NCBI GenBank assembly: GCA_964567485.1
Contig: CAZMMX010000015.1
Span: 1-64,000 of the forward strand
DNA from: UBA1413 sp964567485
GTDB lineage: Bacteria > Bacteroidota > Bacteroidia > Bacteroidales > Prolixibacteraceae
Reading direction: 5' to 3'
DNA: 64,000 bases
Shown here: piece after piece, positions 15,560-24,726 of the stretch
Layout of the letters: the number at the start of each line of letters is the position of its first letter
Position numbering within the stretch: the first letter of the stretch is position 1
Translations under genes and position numbers: made by a program
Notes under the pieces: model-generated
Seen by the model: only the letters and a program-made list of their open reading frames with translations
Databases searched by the model: none
Told to the model about the DNA's origin: nothing

Positions 15560-17470
15560 TTATAGTTTTGGGGGCTGATTGAAAAACTCCGTTTCTTTTT
15601 CCCCGGGAAGGGCTTCTTCGTCAGTCAGTTCGCGATAGAACTTACGGGCTTCAGGGACGTAGATGCTGCCAGGGTGGGTGAAGAGGATCTCCCGGTATGC
15701 CTGGGCGGCCTTTTCGGGTTCCCTGAGTTTGTACTGCAGGAGGTTGGCCATCATGAAAAGGGCATCGTCGGCAAGTAACTCTCCGGAAAAACCGGTGGTG
15801 ATCTTTTCGAGGTGCGCCACGGCAGCGCTATAATCGCCGCGACGTTCTTCAATGCGGGCTTTGCGCAGCAGAATGTCGTCGACCAGCGCATGGCCGGGGA
15901 AGAGCGTGGCTATGGTGTCGAGCAGTGCCAGGGCTTCCTCCTCCCGGTGCCGGAAAAAGAGAAGATCGGCACGGGCAAAATGGCGCATGGCGACGTCGGA
16001 GGTATCAGAGGAGGAATGATCACCCAGGAATAGGGCCAATTCCATGGCGTCGTTGGCCGTGAGCTTTGAGGTACTGGCTTTGAGCACGTCGAGTTGCGCC
16101 CTGGCCCATGAGAAATTCCCCAGGTAATAGCCCAACCGTGCCTTTTTCAGTTTGACCTGGTCGCCCAAAGCATTATCACGGTTGGCATCGATCACCTGTG
16201 AATAGAGCAGGGTGGCCTCCCAGGGATCATCGGCAAAAACATAGATGTCGGCCAGTTCACTCTTGAGTTCTCCGCTTTGCAGAGGCCGGAGACCCGGCAT
16301 GGCCAACCCCCGTTCCAGCACCCTGATGCCACTCGCCGTACTGTCGAGGTAAAAAACCAGTAAGTGGGCATATTCCTTTATGAGATTAATATTCTGTGTA
16401 TTATAGCCTAATACGTCAAGTCCTTCATGAAACTCCCGCGCCATCTCCCTGGCTTTCTCCCTATCTCCGTTGCCATCACCGACATATTGGTAGTACCCGG
16501 CGAGCAGCTTCTGGCTGTATGCCTGGCGCCACGCGGGGTTCTCCTTTCCCTTTCCCAGCACATACCCATAGGCGGCGGCAGCATCGGCGTAATTCTGGTT
16601 GTTCATGGCCATACGGGCCAGACTGAGGATCTGGAGGTCCTCACTGCCGGTGCGCCGGTCCAGGGCCACCGATTGCCGCAGGGCTGCAGAAAACTGCTTC
16701 TCCTGAAGGAAAAACCAGATCAGCAGCCTGTTGAACCCCGTCACCTCAGGCTCTTCCTGAATCCTCTTCAGGAGGGCTGCACGAAACTCCTCCCTGACAT
16801 CATTCTCTATGTCCATGTACAACGCCGATGTCAGGGTGCTCTGTGCCATGGGAAGGTGGGTCTCCGACAACCTCACCAATTCAAGTAATTCTTCAATTAA
16901 GCGGCTGTAATTCCTAAGATATAGATAGATTTGTGTTAGCTCGCTATGAAATTTCTCATTGGGGAGTCTCTTTCTGCCCTCGAGAAATAGTCTTTCGGCC
17001 AGCTCATATTCCCGCCATTGGAGCAGGGTGTTGGCTGTGTTGATATAGGCACTTCTGTTGGCCGGCACCATCCTGAAAGCCTCGCTGAATTTCTCTTCGG
17101 CTTCACGGGGGCGGTTCTGCATTTTTAGCAGGGTTCCCTGGTGGATGATCATCTCGGGGCGGGGAGTCTTGCTCTTTCTGATCTCTTTTCTGATTTCATT
17201 TTCGGCATTGCTGTATTCTCCCAGCTGGATGAGACACTGGAGATAAAGCCTGAAATAGTGGCCATTTCCCGAGGCGGCATAGATATCGCGGTAGAGGGGG
17301 GCGGCCCGGGCAAAGTCTCCTTCCGAGAAATAGCGCGACGCCAGCTCTGTGGTGGTCTGGTCAATTCTGACCTGTCCCGCGGCCTCTGGGGCCATGTGCA
17401 GGACGAAGAGCAGGACGAAGAGCCGTAACAATGCTCTTATCGTGAGTTGACGGATTTCTTTTTCTTGCAT
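15560..17470 (-). CDS. Exported tetratricopeptide-repeat protein
   Basis: A 636-residue protein with an N-terminal signal peptide (LLRLFVLLFVLHMAPEAAGQ) and about ten TPR-like helical pairs, for example 'ASRYFSEGDFARAAPLYRDIY' near residue 45 and 'YSAAVAHLEKITTGFSG' near 540. It would be a periplasmic scaffold. The C-terminal 'EKAAQAYREILFTHPGSIYVPEARKF' region resembles the YbgF/BamD type of TPR. The frame is open 78 codons further upstream and overlaps lipA's leader, but Met at 17470 begins the signal peptide and lies just below a TATTTTTG box. Function is unknown. A role in envelope assembly is only suggested by the export signal. Confidence 0.8.
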   Translation of the reverse strand: MQEKEIRQLTIRALLRLFVLLFVLHMAPEAAGQVRIDQTTTELASRYFSEGDFARAAPLYRDIYAASGNGHYFRLYLQCLIQLGEYSNAENEIRKEIRKSKTPRPEMIIHQGTLLKMQNRPREAEEKFSEAFRMVPANRSAYINTANTLLQWREYELAERLFLEGRKRLPNEKFHSELTQIYLYLRNYSRLIEELLELVRLSETHLPMAQSTLTSALYMDIENDVREEFRAALLKRIQEEPEVTGFNRLLIWFFLQEKQFSAALRQSVALDRRTGSEDLQILSLARMAMNNQNYADAAAAYGYVLGKGKENPAWRQAYSQKLLAGYYQYVGDGNGDREKAREMAREFHEGLDVLGYNTQNINLIKEYAHLLVFYLDSTASGIRVLERGLAMPGLRPLQSGELKSELADIYVFADDPWEATLLYSQVIDANRDNALGDQVKLKKARLGYYLGNFSWARAQLDVLKASTSKLTANDAMELALFLGDHSSSDTSDVAMRHFARADLLFFRHREEEALALLDTIATLFPGHALVDDILLRKARIEERRGDYSAAVAHLEKITTGFSGELLADDALFMMANLLQYKLREPEKAAQAYREILFTHPGSIYVPEARKFYRELTDEEALPGEKETEFFNQPPKL

Positions 17471-17478
17471 CGGTTGTG

Positions 17479-17486
17479 CAAAAATA
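17479..17486 (-). promoter_or_regulatory. Putative -7 element of the TPR operon
   Basis: TATTTTTG on the minus strand, only 8 nt from the chosen start codon. If real, the transcript has an extremely short leader. Confidence 0.45.
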
Positions 17487-17602
17487 ACACTATCGGCCAA
17501 AGAAGTGCTCATTCGCGATGAATAACTGTGGTCAGGGGAAGGAAGGACCGCACTTACCACCTGTTTATTGCCGCCGAAGGGTGAAGGGTGCCGGGAATTC
17601 GT

Positions 17603-17610
17603 TATTTTTG
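17603..17610 (+). promoter_or_regulatory. Putative -7 element of lipA
   Basis: TATTTTTG 18 nt upstream of the lipA ATG. No clear -33 element. Confidence 0.5.
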
Positions 17611-17628
17611 TACTCAAAAGGAACGAGG

Positions 17629-18489
17629 ATGAGCATATCGGAAGAGAAAGCGCGGTTGCCCCGGTGGATGAAGATGAAGATGCCTTCGGGAGAGAACTAT
17701 TCACGGGTGAAGAACCTGGTGGCCCGGCATGGTCTGCATACCATTTGCAGCAGTGGTAACTGTCCCAATATCGGGGAGTGCTGGAACCGGGGTACGGCCA
17801 CTTTTATGATTCTGGGGGATATATGCACGCGAAGCTGTAAATTCTGCGGGGTGAAAAGTGGAAAGCCTCTGCCTGTCGATTGGGCGGAACCCGGGAGGGT
17901 GGCCGAATCGGTGCGTCTCATGGGGTTACGCCACTGTGTGATCACCTCGGTCGACCGTGATGACCTGGAAGACCAGGGCGCGGGGATATGGGCCGAGACC
18001 ATCAGGGAGGTGAAACGCCTTAACCCGGAAACCCGCGTGGAGGTGCTGATTCCTGATTTTCGGGGTGATGCCATGCTGATTGCACAGGTCGTGGCCGCCG
18101 GTCCCGATGTGGTCTCCCACAACCTGGAAACCGTAGAGCGCCTCACCCCGCACATCAGGTCGGTCGCCCGTTACCGCAGGAGCCTGGAGGTCATCCGCAC
18201 CATCGCGGCTTCAGGAAAAGTGCCCAAATCGGGTATTATGCTGGGACTGGGGGAAACCCGTGATGAGGTGCTCCAGACCATGGATGACCTTCTGGAAGCC
18301 GGCTGCCGGGTGCTCACCATCGGCCAGTATCTGGCACCCACCAGGGACCACTTGCCGGTGGCTGAATACTTTCCCCCGGAAACCTTTGAGGAACTCAAAA
18401 CAGCAGGCCTCGCCAGGGGCTTCAGCTTCGTGGAAAGCAGCCCCTTGGTGCGCTCCTCTTACCGTGCCGAAGATCATGTCAACGGCTGA
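17629..18489 (+). CDS. lipA: Lipoyl synthase
   Basis: A 286-residue radical-SAM enzyme that inserts two sulfurs into octanoyl-carrier domains. The auxiliary cluster cysteines are Cys40, Cys45 and Cys51 (CSSGNCPNIGEC), the SAM cluster cysteines are Cys66, Cys70 and Cys73 (CTRSCKFC), and the C-terminal RSSY motif is present (VRSSYRAE). The ATG at 17629 gives the normal length. An upstream in-frame extension is not conserved-looking. It probably serves the E2 protein at 57.8 kb and other lipoyl enzymes. No lipB or lplA gene is seen nearby. Confidence 0.97.
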   Translation: MSISEEKARLPRWMKMKMPSGENYSRVKNLVARHGLHTICSSGNCPNIGECWNRGTATFMILGDICTRSCKFCGVKSGKPLPVDWAEPGRVAESVRLMGLRHCVITSVDRDDLEDQGAGIWAETIREVKRLNPETRVEVLIPDFRGDAMLIAQVVAAGPDVVSHNLETVERLTPHIRSVARYRRSLEVIRTIAASGKVPKSGIMLGLGETRDEVLQTMDDLLEAGCRVLTIGQYLAPTRDHLPVAEYFPPETFEELKTAGLARGFSFVESSPLVRSSYRAEDHVNG

Positions 18490-18541
18490 TCTCCTGAGGT
18501 GACCAGGATAGTGTTTTTTTTCCGGAGAAAATTCGGTGCGT

Positions 18542-18982
18542 ATGCAAAAGATCAGGGAACAGGAAGGTGAGGAAATGCCGGGGAAGGCAGAAACCCCTGG
18601 CCATATCCCCCTGGCCGTAACCTCCATCTCCGCGGGATTTCCCTCGCCCGCCGATGATTATATGGAGCAGGGGATCGACCTGAACCGCGAGCTTATCCGC
18701 AATCCGGGGGCTACCTTCTACGGAAGAGTTAAAGGGATCTCCATGAAAGACGCCGGCATCGACGAAGGCGACGTTCTGGTCATTGACCGCTCCCTGGAAC
18801 CCCGCAATGGCGCCGTGGCCGTGTGCTATCTCGACGGGGAATTCACCGTAAAGAGAATCCGGATTGACGATGAAGGCCTCTTTCTGGTCCCCGCCAATGA
18901 AAGCTTCCAACCTGTGAAAATCACCGAAGAAAACGACTTCACCGTGTGGGGAATCGTGACCTGGGTCATCAAAAAAATGTAA
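18542..18982 (+). CDS. umuD: UmuD-like S24 self-cleaving protein (no umuC partner adjacent)
   Basis: A 146-residue LexA/UmuD-type serine protease domain. The self-cleavage site is Ala31-Gly32 in SAGFPSPADDY, the nucleophile is Ser67 in GISMKDAGI, and the general base is Lys104 in FTVKRIRI. The spacings cleavage-Ser-Lys (36, 37) equal those of E. coli UmuD. UmuD works with the Y-family polymerase UmuC in mutagenic translesion synthesis. Here no umuC follows, and the next gene is an outer-membrane barrel. A GTG two codons upstream or the Met at residue 12 are alternative starts. No DNA-binding N-terminus is present, so it is not LexA. Confidence 0.88.
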   Translation: MQKIREQEGEEMPGKAETPGHIPLAVTSISAGFPSPADDYMEQGIDLNRELIRNPGATFYGRVKGISMKDAGIDEGDVLVIDRSLEPRNGAVAVCYLDGEFTVKRIRIDDEGLFLVPANESFQPVKITEENDFTVWGIVTWVIKKM

Positions 18983-19130
18983 TTTTCACCCCTGGAAATG
19001 GCACAACTTTTGATTCTTTCATGGTGACGCTGTTTCCTTTTCCGGGTTTTTGGGAACGGGGAAATGCAGGTCAACGTAATAAACAGGTTCACCGTTACGT
19101 TATTTCGGCACCCATCAAAACTTCAAAGCC

Positions 19131-19724
19131 ATGAAAAAAACGATTTTCACCGTAGCCATCCTCCTTTTCACCCTGCCGCTTCTGGCTCAGCCATGTATAG
19201 ACCTGGGGATCAAGGGAGGACTCACCTCCTCGGAGATGCACCCCCTGAGGGAATGGAAAAAGTACGAGACCAACCAGAGTTACCATGCAGGGGCGTTTTC
19301 CAGGATAGGCTGGGGGAGGCTTTTCATACAGCCGGAAGCCTATTTTAACTCCAGGGGTGGGGATATCAGGGATTTTGCAGAGGATGATCCCGCCACGACC
19401 GTGCAGAGGTTTGACTTTACCAGTGTTGATGTTCCCCTGCTGGCGGGGATAAAAGTGATCAAAGGGGACTTTTTTAATATCAGGGCGATGGGGGGACCCG
19501 TTTTCGGGTTCATCACCTCGGGAGATGTGGAAGGACGCCCCGAGGCTTCGGCCGACTATTTCCGTGATCACTTCTACGGTTGGCAGTATGGGGTCGGCCT
19601 AGACCTCTGGTTTGTCACCCTCGATGCCCGTGTTGAAAACAGCCGCAACAGCGTTTACCAGTCGAGTGACTTTTCATCCCGCAACAAAGTCTTTATGATC
19701 TCAGCAGGCATCAAGATCTTCTGA
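19131..19724 (+). CDS. Small outer-membrane beta-barrel (porin-family) protein
   Basis: A 197-residue protein with a signal peptide (cleavage after LLAQ, about residue 20). It is built of about eight amphipathic beta strands ending in aromatic residues. The mature start 'IDLGIKGGLTSS', a central 'VDVPLLAGIKVIKGDFFNIRAMGGPVFG' (core DVPLLAG) and the terminal strand 'FMISAGIKIF' with a C-terminal Phe match the OMP_b-brl/PorT-like family of Bacteroidota. Such barrels sit in the outer membrane, and most lack assigned functions. It is monocistronic, separated from umuD by 148 nt, and convergent with nspC. Confidence 0.82.
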   Translation: MKKTIFTVAILLFTLPLLAQPCIDLGIKGGLTSSEMHPLREWKKYETNQSYHAGAFSRIGWGRLFIQPEAYFNSRGGDIRDFAEDDPATTVQRFDFTSVDVPLLAGIKVIKGDFFNIRAMGGPVFGFITSGDVEGRPEASADYFRDHFYGWQYGVGLDLWFVTLDARVENSRNSVYQSSDFSSRNKVFMISAGIKIF

Positions 19725-19802
19725 GTCACCGTCAAGCCCGGAGGTTGAAATATTCTTTATTCTCCTGACTTCCTGCCGACATCAGAAGAGCGACTGCCCT
19801 TC

Positions 19803-20945
19803 TTACGAAAGCTTATTTTTATAGTCGCTATAGCCGAAGGAGCGCACCATTTCAAAGCTTCCTCCGCTGTGGAGGATGCCGATGGAGGGATGGGCGACGC
19901 CGTTGAAGAAGTTGGTCTTGACCATGGTGTAGTGGATCATGTCTTCGAAGACAATGCGGTCGCCGGGTTTGAGTTCTCTGTCGAACGACCAGTATCCTGT
20001 GAAGTCGCCGCTCAGGCAGCTGTTTCCCCCCATCCGGTAGGTGGGTTTCCCCGGTACCGGGTCAAAATGGGCCCCTTCAATACGGGGCTTATAGGGCATT
20101 TCCAGACAGTCGGGCATATGGGCGGCAAAGGAGACGTTGAGCATGGCGGTATGGATGCCCTTGTTCTCGACCACATCGAGGACGTCGGCAATGAGGACGC
20201 CGGTTTCCCAGGCGAAGGCAGATCCCGGCTCCAGGATCACATGAACGGGCCACCGTTTTTTGAAATCGCGGAGCACGCTGATCAGTTTCTCTATGTTGTA
20301 CCCCTGGCGGGTCATCAGGTGGCCGCCCCCCATGTTGACCCATTTTATCCGCGACAGGTATTTCCCGAAGTGCTGTTCAAAGGCTTCCAGTGTCTTTTCC
20401 AGCTCTTCGGCTCCTGACTCACAGAGGGTATGAAAATGGAGACCTTCGATTTCAGCGGGGAGTTCTTCGGGCAGGGCCGCTGCCAGGATGCCCAGTCGCG
20501 AACCGGGGGAACAGGCATTATAAATGAGGGGTTCCACTTCCGAAAAATCAGGGTTTACCCTTAATCCCACGGAAATGGTCTCGGGAAAAGTCCTGATTTC
20601 CCCGATATGCCGGTGAAACTGGGCCATGGAGTTGAAGACGATATGGCTGCTGTAGCCCATGATTTCGCGGAAATCGGCAGGGGAATAGGCGGGACAGTAG
20701 GTATGGGCCTTTACTTTCATCTCTTCGGCGCAGAGACGTGCTTCGTGGAGCGAACTGGCAGAAGCCCCGCTGACAAACTCCCGCAATACGGGAAAAACAC
20801 TCCACATTGAAAAACCCTTGAAGGCCGGGATGATCTCCACGCCAGCCTCTTGCTTCACCCTTTCAATGATCGCGAGGTTCCTCCGCAGTTTCTCCTCCTC
20901 CATGATAAAACAGGGGGAGGGGAGATCCCTGAATCTTGCACTCAT
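19803..20945 (-). CDS. nspC: Carboxynorspermidine/carboxyspermidine decarboxylase
   Basis: A 380-residue fold-type III PLP decarboxylase of the NspC branch, making spermidine or norspermidine from its carboxylated precursor. The PLP lysine is Lys43 (IIPAFKGFSMW). The Gly-rich loop is 'WVNMGGGHLMTR', the substrate-side cysteine is in GGNSCLSGDF, and 'EDMIHYTMVKTNFFNG' near the C-terminus is typical of the subfamily. The partner carboxynorspermidine dehydrogenase is not in the window. Its ATG overlaps the dapA stop by one base (TGATG), so it is co-expressed with a lysine-pathway gene. Confidence 0.92.
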   Translation of the reverse strand: MSARFRDLPSPCFIMEEEKLRRNLAIIERVKQEAGVEIIPAFKGFSMWSVFPVLREFVSGASASSLHEARLCAEEMKVKAHTYCPAYSPADFREIMGYSSHIVFNSMAQFHRHIGEIRTFPETISVGLRVNPDFSEVEPLIYNACSPGSRLGILAAALPEELPAEIEGLHFHTLCESGAEELEKTLEAFEQHFGKYLSRIKWVNMGGGHLMTRQGYNIEKLISVLRDFKKRWPVHVILEPGSAFAWETGVLIADVLDVVENKGIHTAMLNVSFAAHMPDCLEMPYKPRIEGAHFDPVPGKPTYRMGGNSCLSGDFTGYWSFDRELKPGDRIVFEDMIHYTMVKTNFFNGVAHPSIGILHSGGSFEMVRSFGYSDYKNKLS

Positions 20946-21832
20946 CAGCTCAGTTTTTGGAGTTCTGCAACGATTTTTGCGGCGACCATGGTATTGGCAG
21001 GGACCAAAGGCAGGCGAAGGATATTTTCGATGATTCCGGCGTGGTGGAGCATGGTTTTGACCCCGGCAGGATTTCCGTCTTCGAACTGGAGCCTGAAGAG
21101 CTCGATCATCTCAAAGTGGAGTTTCCGGGCTTCTTCGGTTCTCCCGGCCCTGGCATGGTGGATCAGCGCGCTTACCTTATGGGGCAGGGCGTTGGCGATC
21201 ACCGAAATGATGCCCTCCCCTCCGACGGCAATGATGGGGAGTGCCAGCACGTCGTCGCCTGAAATCAGCCGGAAATGCGACGGGGTATATTTGACGATCC
21301 TGGTAATCTGGGAGAGGATGCCGCTGGCTTCCTTGATGGCCACGATGTTGTCACAGGCTTCGGCAAGGCGGATGACCGTTTCGGCTTCCATGTTCACGCC
21401 GGTTCGGGTGGGAACATTATAAAGGATAAGAGGCAGGGGAGAGTGACGTGCCAGTTCGCGATAGTGACGGAAAAGCCCCTCCTGGTTGGGTTTGTTGTAA
21501 AAGGGGGTCACCACCAGAAAACTACTGACTCCCGTGATGTCGAAATTTTCCATTTTGCGGATCATGGCTGCCGTGTCGTTGCCGCCCATTCCCACCACGA
21601 CGGGAAGCCGCCGCGCCGACTGGCTGGTGACAATCCTGACGACCTCTCTTTTCTCCTCATCACTGAGGGTCGACGTTTCGGCGGTGGTCCCCAGGGCCAC
21701 CAGGAAATCCATGCCCCCGGCGATCTGGTTTTCTACGATGGCTGCCAATGCCTTCTCATCAATGGCGAAATTACTCTTAAAGGGGGTCACCAGGGCCACA
21801 CCGGCACCTGTAAAATCAAAACTCATCTTCAT
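20945..21832 (-). CDS. dapA: 4-hydroxy-tetrahydrodipicolinate synthase
   Basis: A 295-residue class I aldolase that condenses pyruvate with aspartate semialdehyde, the committed step to lysine and diaminopimelate. The Schiff-base lysine is Lys167 (IVAIKEASG), the catalytic Tyr is Tyr138 (LILYNVPTRTG), and the Thr pair is in ALGTTAETSTL (Thr49/50). The tetrahydrodipicolinate made after reduction would feed the DapL enzyme at 4.9 kb. It overlaps the upstream DUF6913 gene by 4 nt (ATGA) and nspC by 1 nt. Confidence 0.95.
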   Translation of the reverse strand: MKMSFDFTGAGVALVTPFKSNFAIDEKALAAIVENQIAGGMDFLVALGTTAETSTLSDEEKREVVRIVTSQSARRLPVVVGMGGNDTAAMIRKMENFDITGVSSFLVVTPFYNKPNQEGLFRHYRELARHSPLPLILYNVPTRTGVNMEAETVIRLAEACDNIVAIKEASGILSQITRIVKYTPSHFRLISGDDVLALPIIAVGGEGIISVIANALPHKVSALIHHARAGRTEEARKLHFEMIELFRLQFEDGNPAGVKTMLHHAGIIENILRLPLVPANTMVAAKIVAELQKLS

Positions 21833-22329
21833 CGGGCAAATTTCTGTAAATAGATCATCGTTTGTTCGGCAAGATAGTACGCGTCGGGTTGTTGTGATAC
21901 ATCAATGCTCATGTCATACAGGTGCAGGTCCCCCCGGTCCCATCCGATTTTAAAGGAAGCCGCCGACAGTGCCGTGATGACCTCGAGAGGAGGGCAGGAG
22001 TGGGTGCTCAGGTTGATCAGCATTTCAAATTCCGTGGCGATGAAGGTTTCTATGGTTCCGCTGATGGGAAATCCCAACCAGTTGAAATCTTTCTTCGTGA
22101 GCACGTTACTGTCGGTGGAATTTCCTGTGTCGGAGAAGCAAAGCTGTCTGACGATGGTGGCGCGACTGCGGAACTGCTCCTGCAGGTAAGTGAACGCCCG
22201 GCTGTCGTTTTCGTGCCAGAGAATGCCGACTTTCTTCACGTGGTCGAGGGGAACAATCCTTACCACCCGTTTTGTGGCAGCCGTTTTTTTCATCAGCTGC
22301 CTTCTGCTGTATTTCTCAAGCCATCTCAT
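21829..22329 (-). CDS. DUF6913-family protein
   Basis: A 166-residue soluble protein of a Bacteroidota-specific family of unknown function. Visible features are a basic N-terminus (RWLEKYSRRQLMKK), 'VGILWHENDSRAF' and a conserved middle 'LTKKDFNWLGFPISGTIETFIATEFEMLINL' (motif KKDFNWLG), followed by a 'DLHLYDMSIDV' strand. It reads like a Rossmann-type alpha/beta protein. It is translationally coupled to dapA (4-nt overlap). This coupling is frequent for the family in my recollection and hints at a link to amino-acid or wall metabolism, but no mechanism can be given. Confidence 0.75.
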   Translation of the reverse strand: MRWLEKYSRRQLMKKTAATKRVVRIVPLDHVKKVGILWHENDSRAFTYLQEQFRSRATIVRQLCFSDTGNSTDSNVLTKKDFNWLGFPISGTIETFIATEFEMLINLSTHSCPPLEVITALSAASFKIGWDRGDLHLYDMSIDVSQQPDAYYLAEQTMIYLQKFAR

Positions 22330-22374
22330 CAGGCCGGCAAATTTAATAAAAGAATGACAAGGTCACCGATATGG

Positions 22375-24381
22375 TCACAACAACATCGCGAGGAACTCCT
22401 CCTCGCTGAGGACAGGGATGGCGAACTTACGGGCTTTTTCCAGTTTTGCGGGGCCCATGTTATCCCCTGCCAGGATATAGGTGGTGGCTTTGGAAATCGA
22501 GGTGCCGTTTTTGCCGCCGTGTTCTTCGATCAGGAGCTTCAGCTGGTCACGGCTGTGATGCTGAAAAGTCCCGGAAATGACGATGGTCATACCCCCGAGT
22601 TTATCGCTGGTGCTCCTGCGGGTATCTTCGCTGTTTTCAAAGCGCAGCCCTTTTTCCTTCAGGCGATGGATGATCTCCAGGTGGCGGGGGTTGCTGAAGT
22701 ATTCGATTACGCTGGCGGCGATTCTCTCTCCGATTTCGGGGATGGCTGTCAGCTCTTCAGGGGTCATCATCCTGAGTCTGTCGATGTTTCCGGCTGCCAG
22801 GGCCAGGGTCTTGGCCACGGTCTCTCCCACATACCTGATTCCCAGTGCATACAGCACCCGGGAAAAGGGAACTTCATGAGAGTTCGCCAGGCTGGTGAGG
22901 ATCCTGTCGGCTGATTTTTCGCCCATCCGTTCCAGGGGCACCAGCTCCTCTCTTTTCAGATCGTAAAGGTCGGCGGCTTGGTGGATCAGTCCGTTCTCGA
23001 AGAGCAGGGCCACGGTTTCGCCCCCCAGTCCGTCGATGTTCATGGCCTTGCGGCTGATGAAGTGTTCTATTTTCCCCCTGATTTGTGGGGGGCATTCCGT
23101 ATCGTTGGGGCAGTACCAGGCGGCTTCCCCTTCGGCACGGACCAGAGGGGTTCCGCACTCGGGGCAGTGGGTGATGAAGGTCACCGGCATAGCCATGGGA
23201 TGGCGCTGGCTGACATCAACCCCCGTGATTTTGGGGATGATTTCGCCTCCCTTTTCCACCATTACGGTATCCCCCAGGTGAAGCTCCAGTGAGGCAATGA
23301 TATCGGCATTGTGGAGGGAAGCCCTTTTCACGCGCGTTCCTGCCAGGAGCACGGGGTCCAGGTTGGCCACGGGAGTGACGGCACCGGTACGTCCCACCTG
23401 GAAATCGACCGAGAGAAGGGTGGTGGTGGCCTGTTCCGCCTTGAATTTCCAGGCCACGGCCCAGCGGGGCGATTTGGCGGTAAACCCCAGTATTTCCTGT
23501 TGTTTCAGGGAATTCACCTTGATGACCACCCCATCGGTAGCCATGGGCAGGGAGAAGCGTTCCCGGTCCCAGTGGTCGATATAGGCTTTTACCTCTTCCA
23601 GGGAGCGGCACAGGGCGATATGTTCCGACACCTTGAATCCCATTCTGCGGGCACTCTGGAGGTTTTCAAAATGGGTGGCATTTCCGGGTAGCGATTCCGG
23701 GAGCATATAAAACCAGGCGTCCAGTTTCCGGGAGGCGACTATCGCAGGGTCCAGAAGTTTCAAGGTGCCGGCGGCGGCATTCCTGGGATTGGCCATCAGA
23801 GGCTCTCCGTTTTCGGCACGCTGGAGATTGAGCTCCTCAAAAACAGAAAAGGGCATCACGATCTCCCCCCTGATGACCAGTCGGCGTGGTAAGTCCCCGC
23901 CACGTAACCGCAGGGGAACAGAAGCGATGGTCCTGACATTGGCGGTCACATCATCGCCACTCTCCCCGTCACCGCGCGTTACCGCCTGCACCAACACCCC
24001 TTCTTCATATACCAGAGAGATCGAGGTGCCGTCGAACTTGAGCTCACTGACATACTCCGCACCGGCCTCCAGCTCTTTCCTTACCCGCTGGTCGAATTCC
24101 TCCAGTTCCCCGGGGGTATATACATTAGAGAGCGATAACATGGGGATGGCATGGCGCACCTGGGTGAAACCCGCGGTTTTGTCACTTCCCACCCTTCGTG
24201 TGGGTGACGACGGGTCTTCCCACTCAGGAAACTCCTTTTCCAGGGTTTCCAGCTCCTTCATGCGCATGTCGAAATCATAATCCGAGATGACCGGCTCTGA
24301 AAGCACATAATACCGGTAGTTGTGCTCTTCGAGTTCCTTTCTTAATGCCTCAATCCGCTGGCGGGCCTCTTCACTCTTCAT
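22375..24381 (-). CDS. ligA: NAD-dependent DNA ligase
   Basis: A 668-residue complete LigA. It has an N-terminal Ia domain, the adenylation domain with catalytic Lys115 in ELKFDGTSI (KxDG), an OB fold, a four-Cys zinc finger (CPECG and CPNDTEC), a helix-hairpin-helix region (about 500-570) and a C-terminal BRCT domain that starts near 'KLGGMTIVISGTFQHHSRDQLK' (core ISGTF). It seals nicks in replication and repair. It lies 45 nt upstream of the DUF6913 gene and 17 nt downstream of a 51-codon ORF on the same strand. Confidence 0.97.
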   Translation of the reverse strand: MKSEEARQRIEALRKELEEHNYRYYVLSEPVISDYDFDMRMKELETLEKEFPEWEDPSSPTRRVGSDKTAGFTQVRHAIPMLSLSNVYTPGELEEFDQRVRKELEAGAEYVSELKFDGTSISLVYEEGVLVQAVTRGDGESGDDVTANVRTIASVPLRLRGGDLPRRLVIRGEIVMPFSVFEELNLQRAENGEPLMANPRNAAAGTLKLLDPAIVASRKLDAWFYMLPESLPGNATHFENLQSARRMGFKVSEHIALCRSLEEVKAYIDHWDRERFSLPMATDGVVIKVNSLKQQEILGFTAKSPRWAVAWKFKAEQATTTLLSVDFQVGRTGAVTPVANLDPVLLAGTRVKRASLHNADIIASLELHLGDTVMVEKGGEIIPKITGVDVSQRHPMAMPVTFITHCPECGTPLVRAEGEAAWYCPNDTECPPQIRGKIEHFISRKAMNIDGLGGETVALLFENGLIHQAADLYDLKREELVPLERMGEKSADRILTSLANSHEVPFSRVLYALGIRYVGETVAKTLALAAGNIDRLRMMTPEELTAIPEIGERIAASVIEYFSNPRHLEIIHRLKEKGLRFENSEDTRRSTSDKLGGMTIVISGTFQHHSRDQLKLLIEEHGGKNGTSISKATTYILAGDNMGPAKLEKARKFAIPVLSEEEFLAMLL

Positions 24382-24398
24382 ACAGGGAGGTTCACAGG

Positions 24399-24554
24399 TT
24401 ACAGGGTGTCAATATATTCGTGGAGACTGATGATTTCGCCCGGGGAATTCAGCGTAGGACCGGGGGTGCCTTTCCCTCCCTCATAGCGCTGGTCGAAGGT
24501 CGGGGGAGCGGCGGAGCTCCAGCCTGTGAATATCAGAATAATCGATTTCTTCAT
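24399..24554 (-). CDS. Possible 51-residue small protein upstream of ligA
   Basis: A complete ATG-to-TAA frame of 51 codons, read by eye on the minus strand. It begins MKKSIILIFTG, continues through an Ala/Pro-rich turn and a Gly-rich stretch (YEGGKGTPGPT), and ends SLHEYIDTL. Third codon positions are dominated by G or C after the first ten codons, as in neighbouring genes. This supports translation, and the gap to ligA is 17 nt. There is no recognised family and no clear Shine-Dalgarno. It could be a small gene co-transcribed with ligA or chance. Confidence 0.4.
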   Translation of the reverse strand: MKKSIILIFTGWSSAAPPTFDQRYEGGKGTPGPTLNSPGEIISLHEYIDTL

Positions 24555-24726
24555 GTTTTCCAATTACTTATATTGTACCGGCCGGTTGGTGAAACGGAAG
24601 TCCCCTGGTGGTATAAACCACGCTGCGTTCCCGGATATCATCCACGAAATTACGCCGAAACGGAAAGATTGCCAAATAATTTTTCATTATCAGAGGAGAA
24701 AGATGGGGAAGCTTCTTCCATATTAT

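Noticed and set aside
17629..17704. 5' extension of the TPR gene over lipA
   Set aside because: The upstream 78 codons are low-complexity and overlap lipA, while Met at 17470 begins a clear signal peptide.
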